DNA of 64,000 nucleotides from NCBI RefSeq assembly GCF_025962655.1, contig NZ_JAGFPE010000004.1:372001-436000 (forward strand), given 5' to 3'. Below, piece after piece: positions 1 through 11,111 of this stretch (positions are counted from its first letter, which is position 1; each line of letters opens with the position of its first letter). A model generated the notes under the pieces. That model ran no database searches and was not told where the DNA came from. It saw nothing but the letters and a program-made list of their open reading frames with translations. Source of the DNA: Candidatus Symbiopectobacterium sp. NZEC151. Its GTDB lineage: Bacteria > Pseudomonadota > Gammaproteobacteria > Enterobacterales > Enterobacteriaceae. The translations under genes were made by a program, and so were the position numbers.

Positions 1-467
1 GCTATGAAAACTTTGACTTTGAAGTTCCGGTCGGCGATGGCATCAGTGACTGCTATGCCCGTGTGATGCTGAAAGTGGAAGAGCTGCGTCAGAGCCTGCG
101 GATTCTGGAGCAGTGCCTGAACAACATGCCGGAAGGCCCGTTCAAAGCCGATCACCCGCTGACCACGCCGCCGCCGAAAGAGCGCACGTTGCAGCACATC
201 GAAACGCTGATCAACCACTTCCTCCAGGTTTCCTGGGGTCCGGTGATGCCGCAAAACGAGTCGTTCCAGATGGTCGAGGCGACAAAAGGCATCAACAGTT
301 ATTACCTGACCAGCGACGGCGGCACCATGAGCTACCGCACCCGTATTCGCACCCCGAGCTACGCACACTTGCAGCAGATCCCTTCCGTGATTCGCGGTTG
401 TCTGGTGTCTGACCTGATCGTGTACCTCGGGAGTATTGATTTCGTTATGTCAGATGTGGATCGCTAA
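1..467 (+). CDS. nuoCD: NADH-quinone oxidoreductase subunit C/D, 3' part
   Basis: This is the C-terminal part of the fused NuoCD subunit of complex I; the gene starts before the window and the reading frame enters at base 3. The protein lies in the peripheral arm and forms part of the quinone pocket. The visible end contains the conserved stretch [20 protein letters not shown] and [28 protein letters not shown] (given in parts: [19 protein letters not shown] at the C-terminus), which is the typical enterobacterial NuoD ending. The stop at 465-467 is followed two bases later by nuoE, so the genes are translationally linked. The identification is certain; only the left limit is unknown. Confidence 0.97.
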   Translation, partial: YENFDFEVPVGDGISDCYARVMLKVEELRQSLRILEQCLNNMPEGPFKADHPLTTPPPKERTLQHIETLINHFLQVSWGPVMPQNESFQMVEATKGINSYYLTSDGGTMSYRTRIRTPSYAHLQQIPSVIRGCLVSDLIVYLGSIDFVMSDVDR

Positions 468-469
468 TT

Positions 470-1003
470 ATGCATGATCAAGACACTCAACAACCTATTA
501 ACGCCGCAGCCGATGCCGCGCCGAACGAGTCTGTTTTTGTATTGAGCGACGCTGAGCGCGATGCCATCGAGCATGAGAAACATCACTACGAAGATGCGCG
601 CGCGGCGTCCATCGAAGCGTTGAAAATTGTCCAGAAGCATCGTGGTTGGGTGCCGGATGGCGCTATCCATGCCATTGCCGACATTCTGGGGATTCCGGCC
701 AGCGATGTGGAAGGCGTGGCGACGTTTTACAGCCAGATTTTCCGTCAACCGGTCGGACGACACGTGATTCGCTATTGCGACAGCGTGGTGTGTTACATCA
801 ACGGTTTTCAGGGCGTGCAGGCGGCGCTGGAACGAAAACTGAAGATCAAGCCCGGTCAAACCACCTTTGATGGCCGTTTTACCCTGTTGCCGACCTGCTG
901 CCTGGGCAACTGTGACAAAGGCCCGTCGATGATGATCGACGAGGATACGCACAGTCATGTCAAGCCTGACGATATCGATTCGCTATTGGAGCCGTATCAA
1001 TGA
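470..1003 (+). CDS. nuoE: NADH-quinone oxidoreductase subunit E
   Basis: NuoE is the [2Fe-2S] (N1a) subunit of the NADH dehydrogenase module. The 177-aa protein shows the thioredoxin-like fold motifs expected: a C-x4-C pair in [11 protein letters not shown] and a C-x3-C pair in [13 protein letters not shown], which bind the cluster. It is about ten residues longer at the N-terminus than the 166-aa E. coli protein; the ATG at 470 directly follows the nuoCD stop. Its stop codon overlaps the nuoF start (ATGA at 1000-1003), so translation is coupled. Confidence 0.97.
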   Translation: MHDQDTQQPINAAADAAPNESVFVLSDAERDAIEHEKHHYEDARAASIEALKIVQKHRGWVPDGAIHAIADILGIPASDVEGVATFYSQIFRQPVGRHVIRYCDSVVCYINGFQGVQAALERKLKIKPGQTTFDGRFTLLPTCCLGNCDKGPSMMIDEDTHSHVKPDDIDSLLEPYQ

Positions 1004-2349
1004 GTATGAACAGGATTTTGACGCCCGAACAGCATCCGCTGACCTGGCGTCTGCGCGATGACAAGCAGCCGGTATGGCTCGACGAATACCGCGCCAAGAA
1101 TGGCTACGCGGCGGTGCAGAAAGCGCTCAGCGGCATGGCGCAGGACGAAGTGGTCAGTCTGGTAAAAGACGCCGGCCTGAAAGGGCGCGGCGGTGCAGGC
1201 TTCTCCACCGGTCTGAAATGGAGCCTGATGCCGAAAGACGAAAGCATGAACATCCGCTATCTGCTGTGTAACGCGGATGAGATGGAGCCGGGCACCTACA
1301 AAGACCGCTTGCTGATGGAAGAACTGCCGCACCTGCTGGTGGAAGGTATGCTGATCAGCGCGTTCGCGCTCAAGGCGTATCGCGGCTATATCTTCCTGCG
1401 TGGCGAATACGTGGAAGCTGCGGTTAACCTGCGTCGCGCTATCGAAGAAGCCAAACAGGCGGGCCTGCTCGGTAAAAATATTCTCGGCAGTGGATTCGAT
1501 TTCGAGCTGTTCGTGCACACCGGTGCCGGACGCTATATCTGTGGTGAAGAGACCGCGCTGATCAACTCGCTGGAAGGCCGTCGCGCGAATCCGCGCTCCA
1601 AGCCGCCGTTCCCGGCTTCCGCCGGTGCATGGGGCAAGCCGACCTGCGTGAACAACGTGGAAACCCTGTGTAACGTGCCTGCGATCATCGCGCACGGCGC
1701 CGAATGGTATCAGGGATTGTCTGCTGGTAAGAGTAAAGATGCTGGCACCAAGCTGATGGGGTTCTCTGGCCGTGTGAAAAATCCCGGTCTGTGGGAACTG
1801 CCGTTTGGCACCACGGCGCGCGAGATTTTGGAAGACTACGCGGGCGGCATGCGCGATGGGCTTAAATTTAAAGCCTGGCAGCCGGGCGGTGCAGGTACCG
1901 ATTTTCTCACCGAGGCTCACCTCGATCTGCCGATGGATTTCGAGCATATCGCCAAGGCAGGCAGCCGTCTCGGCACCGCGCTGGCAATGGCGGTGGATCA
2001 CGAGATCAATATGGTGGGGCTGACCCGCAATCTGGAAGAGTTCTTTGCCCGTGAATCCTGTGGCTGGTGTACGCCGTGCCGCGACGGTTTGCCGTGGAGC
2101 GTGAAGATCCTGCGTGCGCTGGAGCGAGGCGAAGGGCAACCCGGCGATATCGAAACGCTGGAACAGCTGTGCCGCTTCCTCGGGCCGGGCAACACCTTCT
2201 GCGCCCATGCGCCAGGTGCCGTTGAGCCGCTGCAAAGTGCTATCAAGTATTTCCGTGACGAATTTGAAGCGGGCATTGCGCCGCAATATCTGGGAAATAC
2301 CAAAGCGATTGGCGGTATTCAGCCGAACCTGCTGAAAGAGCGTTGGTAA
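1000..2349 (+). CDS. nuoF: NADH-quinone oxidoreductase subunit F
   Basis: NuoF binds NADH and FMN and carries the N3 [4Fe-4S] cluster; it is the electron entry point of complex I. The 449-aa protein has the glycine-rich nucleotide motif [13 protein letters not shown] near residue 65, the [12 protein letters not shown] segment, and the cluster ligands [12 protein letters not shown] with a fourth Cys in NTFCAHA about 40 residues later. It overlaps nuoE by 4 bp. It is followed by a 117-bp gap before nuoG, unusual in this otherwise tightly packed operon. Confidence 0.98.
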   Translation: MSMNRILTPEQHPLTWRLRDDKQPVWLDEYRAKNGYAAVQKALSGMAQDEVVSLVKDAGLKGRGGAGFSTGLKWSLMPKDESMNIRYLLCNADEMEPGTYKDRLLMEELPHLLVEGMLISAFALKAYRGYIFLRGEYVEAAVNLRRAIEEAKQAGLLGKNILGSGFDFELFVHTGAGRYICGEETALINSLEGRRANPRSKPPFPASAGAWGKPTCVNNVETLCNVPAIIAHGAEWYQGLSAGKSKDAGTKLMGFSGRVKNPGLWELPFGTTAREILEDYAGGMRDGLKFKAWQPGGAGTDFLTEAHLDLPMDFEHIAKAGSRLGTALAMAVDHEINMVGLTRNLEEFFARESCGWCTPCRDGLPWSVKILRALERGEGQPGDIETLEQLCRFLGPGNTFCAHAPGAVEPLQSAIKYFRDEFEAGIAPQYLGNTKAIGGIQPNLLKERW

Positions 2350-2366
2350 TCAAGCCGACAATAACA

Positions 2367-2385
2367 GGAGACGAAGCACGTCTCC
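2367..2385 (+). other. intra-operon hairpin between nuoF and nuoG
   Basis: A perfect 7-bp inverted repeat (GGAGACG / CGTCTCC, loop of 5) lies in the 117-bp gap between nuoF and nuoG. There is no T-run, so it is unlikely to be a terminator; it could set mRNA processing or stability. Its right arm and the following bases do not overlap the nuoG ribosome binding site near 2451-2455. Confidence 0.45.
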
Positions 2386-2466
2386 GCTGGCGGATAGCCT
2401 GCTCTTATTACAGAATTTTTGATTAGCGCCTGTGGCAACACGGGCCATTATGGAAGCATGCTGACT

Positions 2467-5193
2467 ATGGCTACGATTCATGTAGACGGCAAAGAGTATG
2501 AGGTGAACGGCTCGGACAACCTGCTAGAGGCTTGTCTGACGCTGGGGCTTGATATTCCTTACTTTTGCTGGCATCCCGCGCTGGGTAGCGTCGGTTCCTG
2601 CCGCCTCTGCGCGGTGAAGCAGTACCAGAATGCGGAGGACACGCGTGGCCGTCTGGTCATGTCCTGTATGACCCCCGCAACCGATGGCGCATTTATCGCC
2701 ATCGACGATGAGGAAGCCAAACTGTTCCGTAAAACCATCGTCGAATTCCTGATGACCAACCACCCGCACGACTGCCCGGTCTGCGAAGAGGGTGGCAACT
2801 GTCATTTGCAGGATATGACGGTGATGACGGGACACAACTTCCGTCGCTATCGCTTTACCAAACGTACTCACCGCAATCAGGATTTGGGGCCGTTTATCTC
2901 GCATGAGATGAACCGCTGCATCGCCTGCTATCGCTGTGTGCGTTACTACAAGGACTATGCCGGTGGCACCGATCTGGGCGTGTATGGTGCCCATGACAAC
3001 GTCTACTTTGGCCGTCCTGAAGATGGCGTGTTGGAAAGCGAGTTTTCCGGCAACCTGGTCGAAGTGTGTCCGACCGGGGTGTTCACCGATAAAACCCACT
3101 CTGCGCGCTACAACCGCAAATGGGATATGCAGTTTGCGCCCAGCGTTTGCCAGCAGTGCAGCGTCGGATGTAACACCAGTCCGGGCGAGCGTTACGGCGA
3201 GCTGCGTCGTATTGAAAACCGCTATAACGGCAGTGTGAACCACTATTTCCTGTGTGACCGTGGCCGCTTTGGCTACGGCTACGTCAACGCGAAAGATCGT
3301 CCGCGTCAGCCGATGCAGCGTCGTGGCGATGACTGGATTGCCCTCAACGCCGAACAGGCGCTGCAAGGGGCGGCGGATGTGCTGCGTCAATCAAAACGCG
3401 TCATCGGCATCGGTTCTCCGCGCGCCAGCGTGGAAAGCAACTTTGCGCTGCGTGAGCTGGTGGGGGCGGAAAGCTTCTACACCGGTATTGCCCACGCTGA
3501 GCAGGCGCGTCTACAACTGATCCTCAACGTGTTGCGCGACAGCGGTGTACGTACGCCGATGTTGCGTGATATCGAAAGCTATGACGCCGTGTTGGTGCTG
3601 GGTGAAGATTTGACCCAAACCGGCGCGCGCATCGCGCTGGCAGTACGTCAGGCGGTGAAGGGTAAAGCACGTGAAATGGCAGCGGCGCAAAAAGTGGCCG
3701 ACTGGCAGATTGCGGCCATTCTCAACATCGGCCAGCACGCCAAGCACCCGCTGTTTATGACGTCGGTGGATAAAACCCGTCTGGATGACATTGCGGCCTG
3801 GAACTACCGCGCACCGGTGGAGGATCAGGCACGCCTTGGCTTCGCCATCGCCCATGCGCTGGATGAAAATGCCCCGGCAGTCACCGATTTGGATGCCTCG
3901 CTGGCACCGAAAATCGATGTTATCGTGCAGGCGCTGGCAGGGGCGAAAAAGCCGCTGATTATCTCCGGCACCCATTCTGGCAGCGAAGCGATTATCGAAG
4001 CGGCCGCCAACGTGGCGAAAGCGCTCAAACAACGCGGTTCTGATGTCGGTGTGACTTTTGTTGCCTCCGCCGCGAACAGCATTGGCCTGTCAATGATCGG
4101 CGGCGGTTCGTTGGACGATGCGCTGGCGCAGTTGGAGAGCGGTGCCGCCGATAGCGTGGTGGTGCTGGAAAACGATCTCTATCGCCACGCTCCGCAGGCA
4201 CGTGTGGATGCGGCGCTGGCTAAAGCCACCAACCTGATCGTGCTGGATCATCAGCGCACCGCGATCATGGACAACGCGTCGTTGATCCTCCCGGCTGCCA
4301 GCTTTGCTGAAAGTGACGGTACGCTGGTCAATCAGGAAGGCCGCGCTCAGCGCTTCTTCCAGGTGTACGATCCGGCCTACTACGATAACAGCGTGGTGAT
4401 GCTGGAAAGTTGGCGCTGGTTGCATTCGCTGGCGACCACCTACCAGAGCCGCAAGGTCGATTGGACGCAACTGGATCACGTTATCGATGCCTGTGTGGCC
4501 GCGTTGCCGCAGTTGGCAGGCGTCAAAGACGCTGCACCGGATGCCAATTTCCGCATCAACGGGCAAAAACTGGCGCGTTCGCCAAACCGCTCCAGTGGTC
4601 GTACGTCCATGCGCGCCAACATCAGCGTGCATGAACCACGTCAGCCACAAGACAAAGACACCATGTTCGCCTTCTCGATGGAAGGGAACAACAGCCCGAC
4701 GGCCGCGCGCCAGCAGATTCCGTTTGCCTGGTCTCCCGGTTGGAACTCCCCGCAGGCGTGGAACAAATTCCAGGACGAAGTGGGCGGTCACCTGCGCCAC
4801 GGCGATCCGGGGGTGCGTTTGATCGAAGCGGGTGAAGGCAAACTGGGTTACTTCGACGCCATTCCGGCAGCGTTTAACGCACAGCCGGGGCAATGGCGCG
4901 TCGCACCTTACTACCACCTGTTCGGCAGTGAAGAGATGACACAGCGCTCTACGGTTATTCAACAACGTATGGATGAAGCTTACGTGATGGTCAGTCTCGC
5001 CGATGCGGCGCTGCTGGGCGTTAACGCAGGCGCGCTGCTTGAGCTGCGCTGTCAGGGGCAGACCCTGCGTCTGCCGCTGCGCCTGAGCGACGCTCTGCGT
5101 CAGGGACAGGTCGGATTGCCGTTAGGGTTCCCGGGTATTGCGCCGTCGCTGGCAGGGGCAACCATTGAAAGTCTGCGGGAGGCTGCACAATGA
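2467..5193 (+). CDS. nuoG: NADH-quinone oxidoreductase subunit G
   Basis: NuoG is the large iron-sulfur subunit of the peripheral arm. From the ATG at 2467 ([13 protein letters not shown]) it is 908 aa, the length of the E. coli protein; GGAAG at 2451-2455 fits as ribosome binding site. An in-frame ATG at 2458 is the alternative but lies only 2 nt after that site. The N-terminal [2Fe-2S] ferredoxin domain ([15 protein letters not shown]), the [14 protein letters not shown] ligands, two 4Fe-4S segments ([15 protein letters not shown]) and the molybdopterin-oxidoreductase-like domain with CQQCSVGCN are all present. The stop overlaps the nuoH start by 4 bp. Confidence 0.97.
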   Translation: MATIHVDGKEYEVNGSDNLLEACLTLGLDIPYFCWHPALGSVGSCRLCAVKQYQNAEDTRGRLVMSCMTPATDGAFIAIDDEEAKLFRKTIVEFLMTNHPHDCPVCEEGGNCHLQDMTVMTGHNFRRYRFTKRTHRNQDLGPFISHEMNRCIACYRCVRYYKDYAGGTDLGVYGAHDNVYFGRPEDGVLESEFSGNLVEVCPTGVFTDKTHSARYNRKWDMQFAPSVCQQCSVGCNTSPGERYGELRRIENRYNGSVNHYFLCDRGRFGYGYVNAKDRPRQPMQRRGDDWIALNAEQALQGAADVLRQSKRVIGIGSPRASVESNFALRELVGAESFYTGIAHAEQARLQLILNVLRDSGVRTPMLRDIESYDAVLVLGEDLTQTGARIALAVRQAVKGKAREMAAAQKVADWQIAAILNIGQHAKHPLFMTSVDKTRLDDIAAWNYRAPVEDQARLGFAIAHALDENAPAVTDLDASLAPKIDVIVQALAGAKKPLIISGTHSGSEAIIEAAANVAKALKQRGSDVGVTFVASAANSIGLSMIGGGSLDDALAQLESGAADSVVVLENDLYRHAPQARVDAALAKATNLIVLDHQRTAIMDNASLILPAASFAESDGTLVNQEGRAQRFFQVYDPAYYDNSVVMLESWRWLHSLATTYQSRKVDWTQLDHVIDACVAALPQLAGVKDAAPDANFRINGQKLARSPNRSSGRTSMRANISVHEPRQPQDKDTMFAFSMEGNNSPTAARQQIPFAWSPGWNSPQAWNKFQDEVGGHLRHGDPGVRLIEAGEGKLGYFDAIPAAFNAQPGQWRVAPYYHLFGSEEMTQRSTVIQQRMDEAYVMVSLADAALLGVNAGALLELRCQGQTLRLPLRLSDALRQGQVGLPLGFPGIAPSLAGATIESLREAAQ

Positions 5194-6167
5194 GCTGGTT
5201 AACACCGGAGGTTATGGATACCTTGATCGCCGTCGGCAAAGCCGTGGTGATCCTGCTGGTGGTGGTCACCTGCGGCGCATTCATGAGTATGGGCGAACGC
5301 CGTCTTCTGGGGCTGTTCCAGGGGCGTTACGGACCCAACCGTGTGGGCTGGGGCGGCTCGTTGCAGCTGGTCGCGGACATGATCAAGATGTTCTTCAAAG
5401 AGGACTGGGTGCCGCGCTTTACCGACCGCGTGATTTTCACGTTGGCACCGGTAATTGCCTTTACCTCGCTGCTGCTCTCGTTTGCCATCGTGCCGGTCAC
5501 CCCGACCTGGGGCGTGGCCGATTTAAACATCGGCCTGCTGTTCTTCCTGATGATGGCGGGGCTGGCGGTATACGCCGTGCTGTTCGCCGGTTGGGCGAGC
5601 GGTAACAAATACTCCCTGCTGGGGGCGGTGCGTGCATCCGCACAAACGCTGAGCTACGAAGTGTTTCTCGGTTTGTCGCTGATGGGCGTGGTGGCACAGG
5701 CGGGCTCGTTCAACATGCGCGATATCGTCGAATCTCAGGCGCATTTGTGGAACGTTATCCCGCAGTTCTTCGGCTTTCTGACCTTTGCCATCGCCGGTGT
5801 GGCGGTGTGTCACCGTCATCCTTTCGACCAACCGGAAGCGGAACAGGAACTGGCGGATGGTTACCACATCGAATATTCCGGTATGAAGTTCGGTCTGTTC
5901 TTCGTCGGTGAATATATCGGTATCGTGACCGTATCGGCGCTGATGGTAACGCTGTTCTTCGGTGGCTGGCATGGCCCGCTGTTACCGCCTTTCGTCTGGT
6001 TTGCGCTGAAAACCGGTTTCTTCATGATGATGTTCATCCTGATCCGTGCTTCGTTGCCGCGTCCGCGCTATGACCAGGTGATGACCTTCGGGTGGACCGT
6101 CTGTTTGCCGTTAACGCTGCTCAATCTGCTGGCGACGGCGGCCGTGATTTTGTACAACGCACACTAA
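5190..6167 (+). CDS. nuoH: NADH-quinone oxidoreductase subunit H
   Basis: NuoH is the membrane subunit that joins the peripheral arm to the membrane arm and lines the quinone tunnel. The 325-aa protein is mostly hydrophobic with about eight membrane segments and carries the signature loops [20 protein letters not shown] and [20 protein letters not shown] with conserved acidic residues, followed by [15 protein letters not shown]. Length matches the family. It starts inside the nuoG stop (ATGA) and ends 13 bp before nuoI. Confidence 0.98.
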   Translation: MSWLTPEVMDTLIAVGKAVVILLVVVTCGAFMSMGERRLLGLFQGRYGPNRVGWGGSLQLVADMIKMFFKEDWVPRFTDRVIFTLAPVIAFTSLLLSFAIVPVTPTWGVADLNIGLLFFLMMAGLAVYAVLFAGWASGNKYSLLGAVRASAQTLSYEVFLGLSLMGVVAQAGSFNMRDIVESQAHLWNVIPQFFGFLTFAIAGVAVCHRHPFDQPEAEQELADGYHIEYSGMKFGLFFVGEYIGIVTVSALMVTLFFGGWHGPLLPPFVWFALKTGFFMMMFILIRASLPRPRYDQVMTFGWTVCLPLTLLNLLATAAVILYNAH

Positions 6168-6180
6168 AGGGAACTGAACC

Positions 6181-6723
6181 ATGAAGATAAAAGACATTGT
6201 GGTTGGTTTCGGTACCCAGGTACGCAGTATCTGTATGGTCGGGTCCAACGCCTTTAAAAAGCGTGAAACCAAAATGTATCCGGAAGAGCCGGTTAACCCA
6301 CCACCACGCTACCGTGGCCGTATTGTGCTGACGCGCGATCCGGATGGTGAGGAGCGCTGTGTGGCTTGTAACCTGTGCGCCGTGGCCTGTCCGGTTGGCT
6401 GTATCTCGTTGCAGAAAGCGGAAATGAAGGATGGCCGTTGGTATCCCGAGTTTTTCCGCATCAACTTCTCGCGCTGCATTTTCTGCGGCTTCTGTGAAGA
6501 AGCGTGCCCGACTACCGCGATTCAGCTGACGCCGGATTTTGAGATGGGCGAGTACAAGCGCCAAGATCTGGTGTACGAGAAACAAGATCTGTTGATCTCT
6601 GGGCCCGGTAAATACCCGGAATACAACTTCTACCGGATGGCGGGCATGGCTATCGATGGGAAAGAGAAGGGCGACGCCGAAAACGAAGCCAAACCCATTG
6701 ATGTCAAAGGCCTGTTGCCCTAA
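6181..6723 (+). CDS. nuoI: NADH-quinone oxidoreductase subunit I
   Basis: NuoI is the 2x[4Fe-4S] ferredoxin subunit carrying clusters N6a and N6b that pass electrons to N2. The 180-aa protein has the two expected CxxCxxCxxxCP motifs, [12 protein letters not shown] and [12 protein letters not shown], and ends PIDVKGLLP like the E. coli protein. A GGGAAC ribosome binding site precedes the ATG. It sits in the nuo operon between nuoH and nuoJ. Confidence 0.98.
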   Translation: MKIKDIVVGFGTQVRSICMVGSNAFKKRETKMYPEEPVNPPPRYRGRIVLTRDPDGEERCVACNLCAVACPVGCISLQKAEMKDGRWYPEFFRINFSRCIFCGFCEEACPTTAIQLTPDFEMGEYKRQDLVYEKQDLLISGPGKYPEYNFYRMAGMAIDGKEKGDAENEAKPIDVKGLLP

Positions 6724-6733
6724 GGAGCCGAGC

Positions 6734-7279
6734 ATGGAATTCGCGTTTTATGTATCGGGGTTAATCGCCATTCTGGCGACCATACGTGTGATTACCCACA
6801 CTAACCCCGTACATGCATTGTTGTATTTAATCGTCTCACTGCTGGCTATCTCCGGCGTATTTTTCTCGCTGGGGGCCTATTTCGCCGGTGCGGTGGAAAT
6901 CATCGTTTATGCCGGTGCCATCATGGTGCTGTTCGTGTTCGTGGTGATGATGCTGAACTTGAATAGCGTAGACCAACAGGAAAGTGCCTGGTTGAAACCG
7001 AGCGTGTGGATTGGCCCGGCGTTGCTGGCGCTGGTTCTGCTGCTTGTCGTGGTGCGCGCCATTTTCAGTATCAGCAGCGCGGAAATTGCAGGGAACATGA
7101 TTGATGCCAAAGCCGTTGGCATCACGCTGTTTGGACCTTATGTGTTGGCGGTGGAGTTGGCCTCTATGCTGCTGCTGGCCGGGCTGGTGGTAGCGTTCCA
7201 TGTGGGCCGTGAGGACAAGATGGTCGATAGCCAGGCTAAAGAAGAGACCGAGAAGAAACTGGCGGAGGAGCGTGCATGA
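6734..7279 (+). CDS. nuoJ: NADH-quinone oxidoreductase subunit J
   Basis: NuoJ is a five-helix membrane subunit of complex I next to NuoK and NuoH. The ATG at 6734 ([13 protein letters not shown]) is preceded by AAGGAGC and gives 181 aa, close to the E. coli 184; an upstream in-frame extension inside nuoI is not used. The conserved [17 protein letters not shown] segment carries the pi-bulge helix (TM3) that moves during turnover. The C-terminus is charged and cytoplasmic. It overlaps nuoK by 4 bp. Confidence 0.96.
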   Translation: MEFAFYVSGLIAILATIRVITHTNPVHALLYLIVSLLAISGVFFSLGAYFAGAVEIIVYAGAIMVLFVFVVMMLNLNSVDQQESAWLKPSVWIGPALLALVLLLVVVRAIFSISSAEIAGNMIDAKAVGITLFGPYVLAVELASMLLLAGLVVAFHVGREDKMVDSQAKEETEKKLAEERA

Positions 7280-7578
7280 TCCCGTTACAACATGGGTTAG
7301 CTTTGGCTGCCATTTTATTTTTTCTCGGCCTGACGGGCCTGATTATTCGGCGTAACTTGTTATTTATGCTGATTAGTCTGGAAGTAATGATCAATGCCGC
7401 CGCGCTGGCGTTTGTGGTTGCCGGCAGCTATTGGGGGCAAGCGGATGGGCAGGTGATGTATGTTCTGGCGATCACGCTGGCAGCAGCGGAAGCCAGTATC
7501 GGTCTGGCGCTGTTGCTCCAGATGTATCGCCGTCGTCATACCCTGAATATCGATACTGTCAGTGAGATGCGCGGATGA
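7276..7578 (+). CDS. nuoK: NADH-quinone oxidoreductase subunit K
   Basis: NuoK is the small MrpC/ND4L-like membrane subunit with three helices and two buried glutamates that belong to the proton path; both are visible in [13 protein letters not shown] and [18 protein letters not shown]. At 100 aa it has the exact family length. ATGA overlaps with both neighbours (nuoJ and nuoL) show translational coupling. Confidence 0.98.
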   Translation: MIPLQHGLALAAILFFLGLTGLIIRRNLLFMLISLEVMINAAALAFVVAGSYWGQADGQVMYVLAITLAAAEASIGLALLLQMYRRRHTLNIDTVSEMRG

Positions 7579-9425
7579 ACTTACTCTACTTAACCATACT
7601 ATTCCCGCTGCTCGGCTTTTTGCTGTTGGCATTTTCACGCGGTCGCTGGTCGGAAAACACCGCCGCTACCGTGGGCGTGGGGTCTATCGGGTTGGCCGCA
7701 TTGACCACCTGCTGGGTCGCGATTGATTTCTTTGCGCAGCACCATGAAGGCGGCGTGACCTTTTTCAATCAACATCTGTGGACCTGGATGGCAGTAGGCA
7801 ACTTTGACATTGCCTTCCGCTTGGCGCTGGATGGTCTGTCTCTCACCATGTTGTCGGTGGTGACGGGCGTTGGCTTCTTTATCCATCTGTTTGCCTCCTG
7901 GTATATGCGCGGTGAAGAGGGCTACTCCCGTTTCTTCGCTTACACCAACCTGTTTATTGCCAGCATGGTGATTCTGGTGTTGGCGGATAACCTGCTGCTG
8001 ATGTACCTCGGCTGGGAAGGGGTAGGGCTGTGCAGCTATCTGCTGATCGGTTTCTACTACACCAATCCGAAGAACGGTGCGGCGGCGATGAAAGCCTTCG
8101 TGGTGACGCGCGTCGGTGACGTGTTCCTGGCCTTTGCGCTGTTTATCCTGTTCAAAGAGTTGGGCACGCTCAATTTCCGCGAGCTGATGGTGTTGGCACC
8201 GCAGAAACTGGCAGAAGGGTCTCCGGCGATTACCTGGGCAACGCTGATGTTGCTGGGCGGCGCGGTGGGTAAATCTGCCCAGTTGCCGCTGCAAACCTGG
8301 CTAGCGGATGCGATGGCGGGCCCGACACCGGTTTCTGCGCTGATTCACGCGGCCACCATGGTGACCGCGGGGGTTTACCTGATTGCCCGTACCAACGGTT
8401 TGTTCCTGATGGCACCGGATGTGCTGCATCTGGTGGGCGTTGTCGGTGCTGTGACGCTGGTGCTGGCAGGGTTTGCCGCGCTGGTGCAAAGCGACATCAA
8501 ACGCGTGTTGGCCTACTCCACCATGAGCCAGATTGGTTACATGTTCCTGGCGTTGGGCGTGCAGGCGTGGGACGCGGCGATTTTCCACCTGATGACGCAC
8601 GCCTTCTTTAAAGCGTTGCTGTTCCTGGCCTCCGGCTCGGTGATTCTCGCCTGCCATCATGAACAGAACATCTTCAAGATGGGCGGGCTGCGTAAAACCA
8701 TTCCACTGGTGTACGTCAGCTTCCTGATTGGCGGCTCGGCGCTGGCGGCGCTGCCGTTGGTCACCGCAGGTTTCTTCAGTAAAGATGAAATTCTGGCGGG
8801 TGCCTGGGCTAACGGCCATATGGATCTGATGATGGCGGGGCTGGCCGGGGCGTTTATGACGTCGCTGTACACCTTCCGCATGATCTTTATCGTGTTCCAC
8901 GGCGAAGCGAAGACCAAAGCGCACGCAGGTAAAGGGCTGTCTCACCACATTCCGTTGCTGGTGCTGATGGTGCTCTCAACCTTCGTCGGGGCGCTGATTG
9001 TGCCGCCGTTGCACGGCGTGCTGCCGCAGACCACGGAACTCGGCCATGACCGTACCTTGACGCTGGAAATCGCGTCTGGCGTGGTGGCGATTGCCGGTAT
9101 TTTGCTGGCTGCCGTGCTGTGGCTGGGTAAACGCCAGTTCGTGACCAGCGTAGCGCAGAGTGCACCGGGTCGCTTCTTCTCCACCTGGTGGTTCCATGCC
9201 TGGGGATTTGACTGGCTGTATGACAAAGTCTTCGTACAACCGTATCTGGCGATTGCCAAACTGCTACAGCACGACCCGTTGAACGCGATGATGGGTTTGC
9301 CTGCCGTGGTGGTGCGTTGGGGCAACAAAGGGTTGACCGTCAGTCAGAATGGTCAACTGCGCTGGTATGTTGCGTCAATGGGCATAGGGGCGGTTGTGGT
9401 GCTGGCATTGTTACAGTTTATCTGA
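7575..9425 (+). CDS. nuoL: NADH-quinone oxidoreductase subunit L
   Basis: NuoL is the distal antiporter-like proton-pumping subunit. The 616-aa protein has the many-helix core with [20 protein letters not shown] (conserved Glu), the [15 protein letters not shown] segment (pumping Lys), the [15 protein letters not shown] loop and [15 protein letters not shown], followed by a C-terminal amphipathic arm. Length agrees with the E. coli 613. It overlaps nuoK by 4 bp and is followed by a 144-bp gap before nuoM. Confidence 0.98.
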   Translation: MNLLYLTILFPLLGFLLLAFSRGRWSENTAATVGVGSIGLAALTTCWVAIDFFAQHHEGGVTFFNQHLWTWMAVGNFDIAFRLALDGLSLTMLSVVTGVGFFIHLFASWYMRGEEGYSRFFAYTNLFIASMVILVLADNLLLMYLGWEGVGLCSYLLIGFYYTNPKNGAAAMKAFVVTRVGDVFLAFALFILFKELGTLNFRELMVLAPQKLAEGSPAITWATLMLLGGAVGKSAQLPLQTWLADAMAGPTPVSALIHAATMVTAGVYLIARTNGLFLMAPDVLHLVGVVGAVTLVLAGFAALVQSDIKRVLAYSTMSQIGYMFLALGVQAWDAAIFHLMTHAFFKALLFLASGSVILACHHEQNIFKMGGLRKTIPLVYVSFLIGGSALAALPLVTAGFFSKDEILAGAWANGHMDLMMAGLAGAFMTSLYTFRMIFIVFHGEAKTKAHAGKGLSHHIPLLVLMVLSTFVGALIVPPLHGVLPQTTELGHDRTLTLEIASGVVAIAGILLAAVLWLGKRQFVTSVAQSAPGRFFSTWWFHAWGFDWLYDKVFVQPYLAIAKLLQHDPLNAMMGLPAVVVRWGNKGLTVSQNGQLRWYVASMGIGAVVVLALLQFI

Positions 9426-9495
9426 TGGCCTGTTTTTTGATGAAACAGTGCCGTGAGATAAACGCGATGAAAGACACGCAGTAATGATGCGCAGG

Positions 9496-9525
9496 GGCGG
9501 GAGGCCAATAATAATGGCTTCCGCC
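9496..9525 (+). other. hairpin in the nuoL-nuoM gap
   Basis: The 144-bp stretch between nuoL and nuoM (9426-9569) has no gene. It holds an imperfect GC-rich inverted repeat, GGCGGGAGGCC against GGCTTCCGCC with one bulge and a 9-base AT loop. No T-run follows, so read-through into nuoM is expected. It may act as an mRNA stability or processing element. Confidence 0.45.
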
Positions 9526-9569
9526 ACAGCAAGTTTTCAGATTTCTTAAAATTAGGGACGCAAAACGCC

Positions 9570-11105
9570 ATGCTACTACCTTGGCTAATACTTCTCCCCT
9601 TTATCGGCGGCCTGCTGTGCTGGCAGCTCGAGCGCTTCGGCACCCGCGTGCCGCGCTGGATCGCACTGATATCGATGGGGTTAACGCTGGTGCTGTCGCT
9701 GCTGCTTTGGTCGCAGGGCGGGTACTCTTTAACGGCGCAGGCTGATGTGCCGCTGTGGCAGTCTGAATACAACGTGTCGTGGATCCCGCGCTTCGGTATC
9801 GGTATTCACCTGGCACTGGACGGGTTGTCGCTGCTGATGGTGGTGCTGACCGGTCTGCTGGGGGTGTTGGCAATCCTGTGTTCGTGGAATGAAATCCAAC
9901 GTTATCAGGGCTTCTTCCACCTCAACCTGCTGTGGATTCTGGGTGGCGTGATTGGCGTGTTCCTGGCGATCGACATGTTCCTGTTCTTCTTCTTCTGGGA
10001 GATGATGCTGGTGCCGATGTATTTCCTCATCGCACTGTGGGGACACAAAGGTTCCGATGGGAAAACGCGTATTACCGCGGCCACCAAGTTCTTTATCTAC
10101 ACCCAGGCCAGCGGCCTGATCATGCTGATCGCCATTCTGGCGTTGGTGTTTGTGCATCACGATGCCACCGGGGTATGGACCTTCAGCTACACCGATCTGC
10201 TGCACACGCCGATGTCGCGTGGCGTGGAATACATGCTGATGCTGGGCTTCTTTATCGCCTTTGCGGTGAAGATGCCAGTGGTGCCGCTGCACGGCTGGTT
10301 GCCGGATGCGCACAGTCAGGCACCGACGGCGGGTTCCGTCGACCTGGCGGGTATCTTGCTGAAAACGGCGGCCTACGGTCTGCTGCGTTTCAGCCTGCCG
10401 CTGTTCCCGAATGCCTCCCATGAATTTGCCCCCATCGCGATGTGGCTGGGCGTTATCGGTATCTTCTACGGCGCCTGGATGGCGTTTATGCAGACCGACA
10501 TCAAGCGCCTGATTGCCTACACCTCGGTGTCTCACATGGGCTTTGTGATGATCGCCATCTACTCCGGTAGCCATCTGGCTTATCAGGGGGCGGTCATTCA
10601 GATGATTGCGCACGGGCTTTCTGCGGCCGGTCTGTTTATTCTGTGCGGCCAGTTGTATGAGCGTCTGCATACGCGCGATCTGCGCCAAATGGGCGGTTTG
10701 TGGGCACGCATTCGTTTCTTGCCCGCGCTGTCGCTGTTCTTCGCGGTGGCGACGCTGGGGATGCCGGGTACCGGCAACTTCGTGGGCGAGTTCATGATTC
10801 TGTTCGGTAGCTATCCTGTCGTGCCGGTGATTACCGTGATTTCGACCTTTGGTCTGGTGTTCGCCTCCGTCTACTCGCTGGTGATGATGCAACGCGCTTA
10901 CTACGGCACACCAAAATCCGAGGAGAAACTGCCGGGGATGTCCACCCGTGAATTGTCGATGGTGATGTTGCTGGTGGTATTGCTGGTGCTGCTCGGGTTG
11001 TTCCCGCAGACCATCCTGAATACGTCTGATGCGGCAATGGCTAATATTCAGCATTGGTTTATGTCATCAGTGACTGATTCAACACTTTCAACGACAAGGC
11101 CGTAA
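9570..11105 (+). CDS. nuoM: NADH-quinone oxidoreductase subunit M
   Basis: NuoM is the middle antiporter-like proton-pumping subunit. The 511-aa protein carries FFFFWEMMLVPMYFLIALWG (conserved Glu of TM5), KMPVVPLHGWLPDAHSQAPT and DIKRLIAYTSVSHMGFV, the standard signatures. Length matches E. coli NuoM (509). AGGGA lies about a dozen bases before the ATG. It ends 6 bp before nuoN. Confidence 0.98.
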   Translation: MLLPWLILLPFIGGLLCWQLERFGTRVPRWIALISMGLTLVLSLLLWSQGGYSLTAQADVPLWQSEYNVSWIPRFGIGIHLALDGLSLLMVVLTGLLGVLAILCSWNEIQRYQGFFHLNLLWILGGVIGVFLAIDMFLFFFFWEMMLVPMYFLIALWGHKGSDGKTRITAATKFFIYTQASGLIMLIAILALVFVHHDATGVWTFSYTDLLHTPMSRGVEYMLMLGFFIAFAVKMPVVPLHGWLPDAHSQAPTAGSVDLAGILLKTAAYGLLRFSLPLFPNASHEFAPIAMWLGVIGIFYGAWMAFMQTDIKRLIAYTSVSHMGFVMIAIYSGSHLAYQGAVIQMIAHGLSAAGLFILCGQLYERLHTRDLRQMGGLWARIRFLPALSLFFAVATLGMPGTGNFVGEFMILFGSYPVVPVITVISTFGLVFASVYSLVMMQRAYYGTPKSEEKLPGMSTRELSMVMLLVVLLVLLGLFPQTILNTSDAAMANIQHWFMSSVTDSTLSTTRP

Positions 11106-11111
11106 TTCGCC

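Noticed and set aside
997-2286. 429-codon minus-strand frame opposite nuoF, and similar long frames opposite other nuo, hyb and nuoM genes
   Set aside because: Codon bias of the GC-rich sense genes leaves the opposite strand open; the sense genes are certain.
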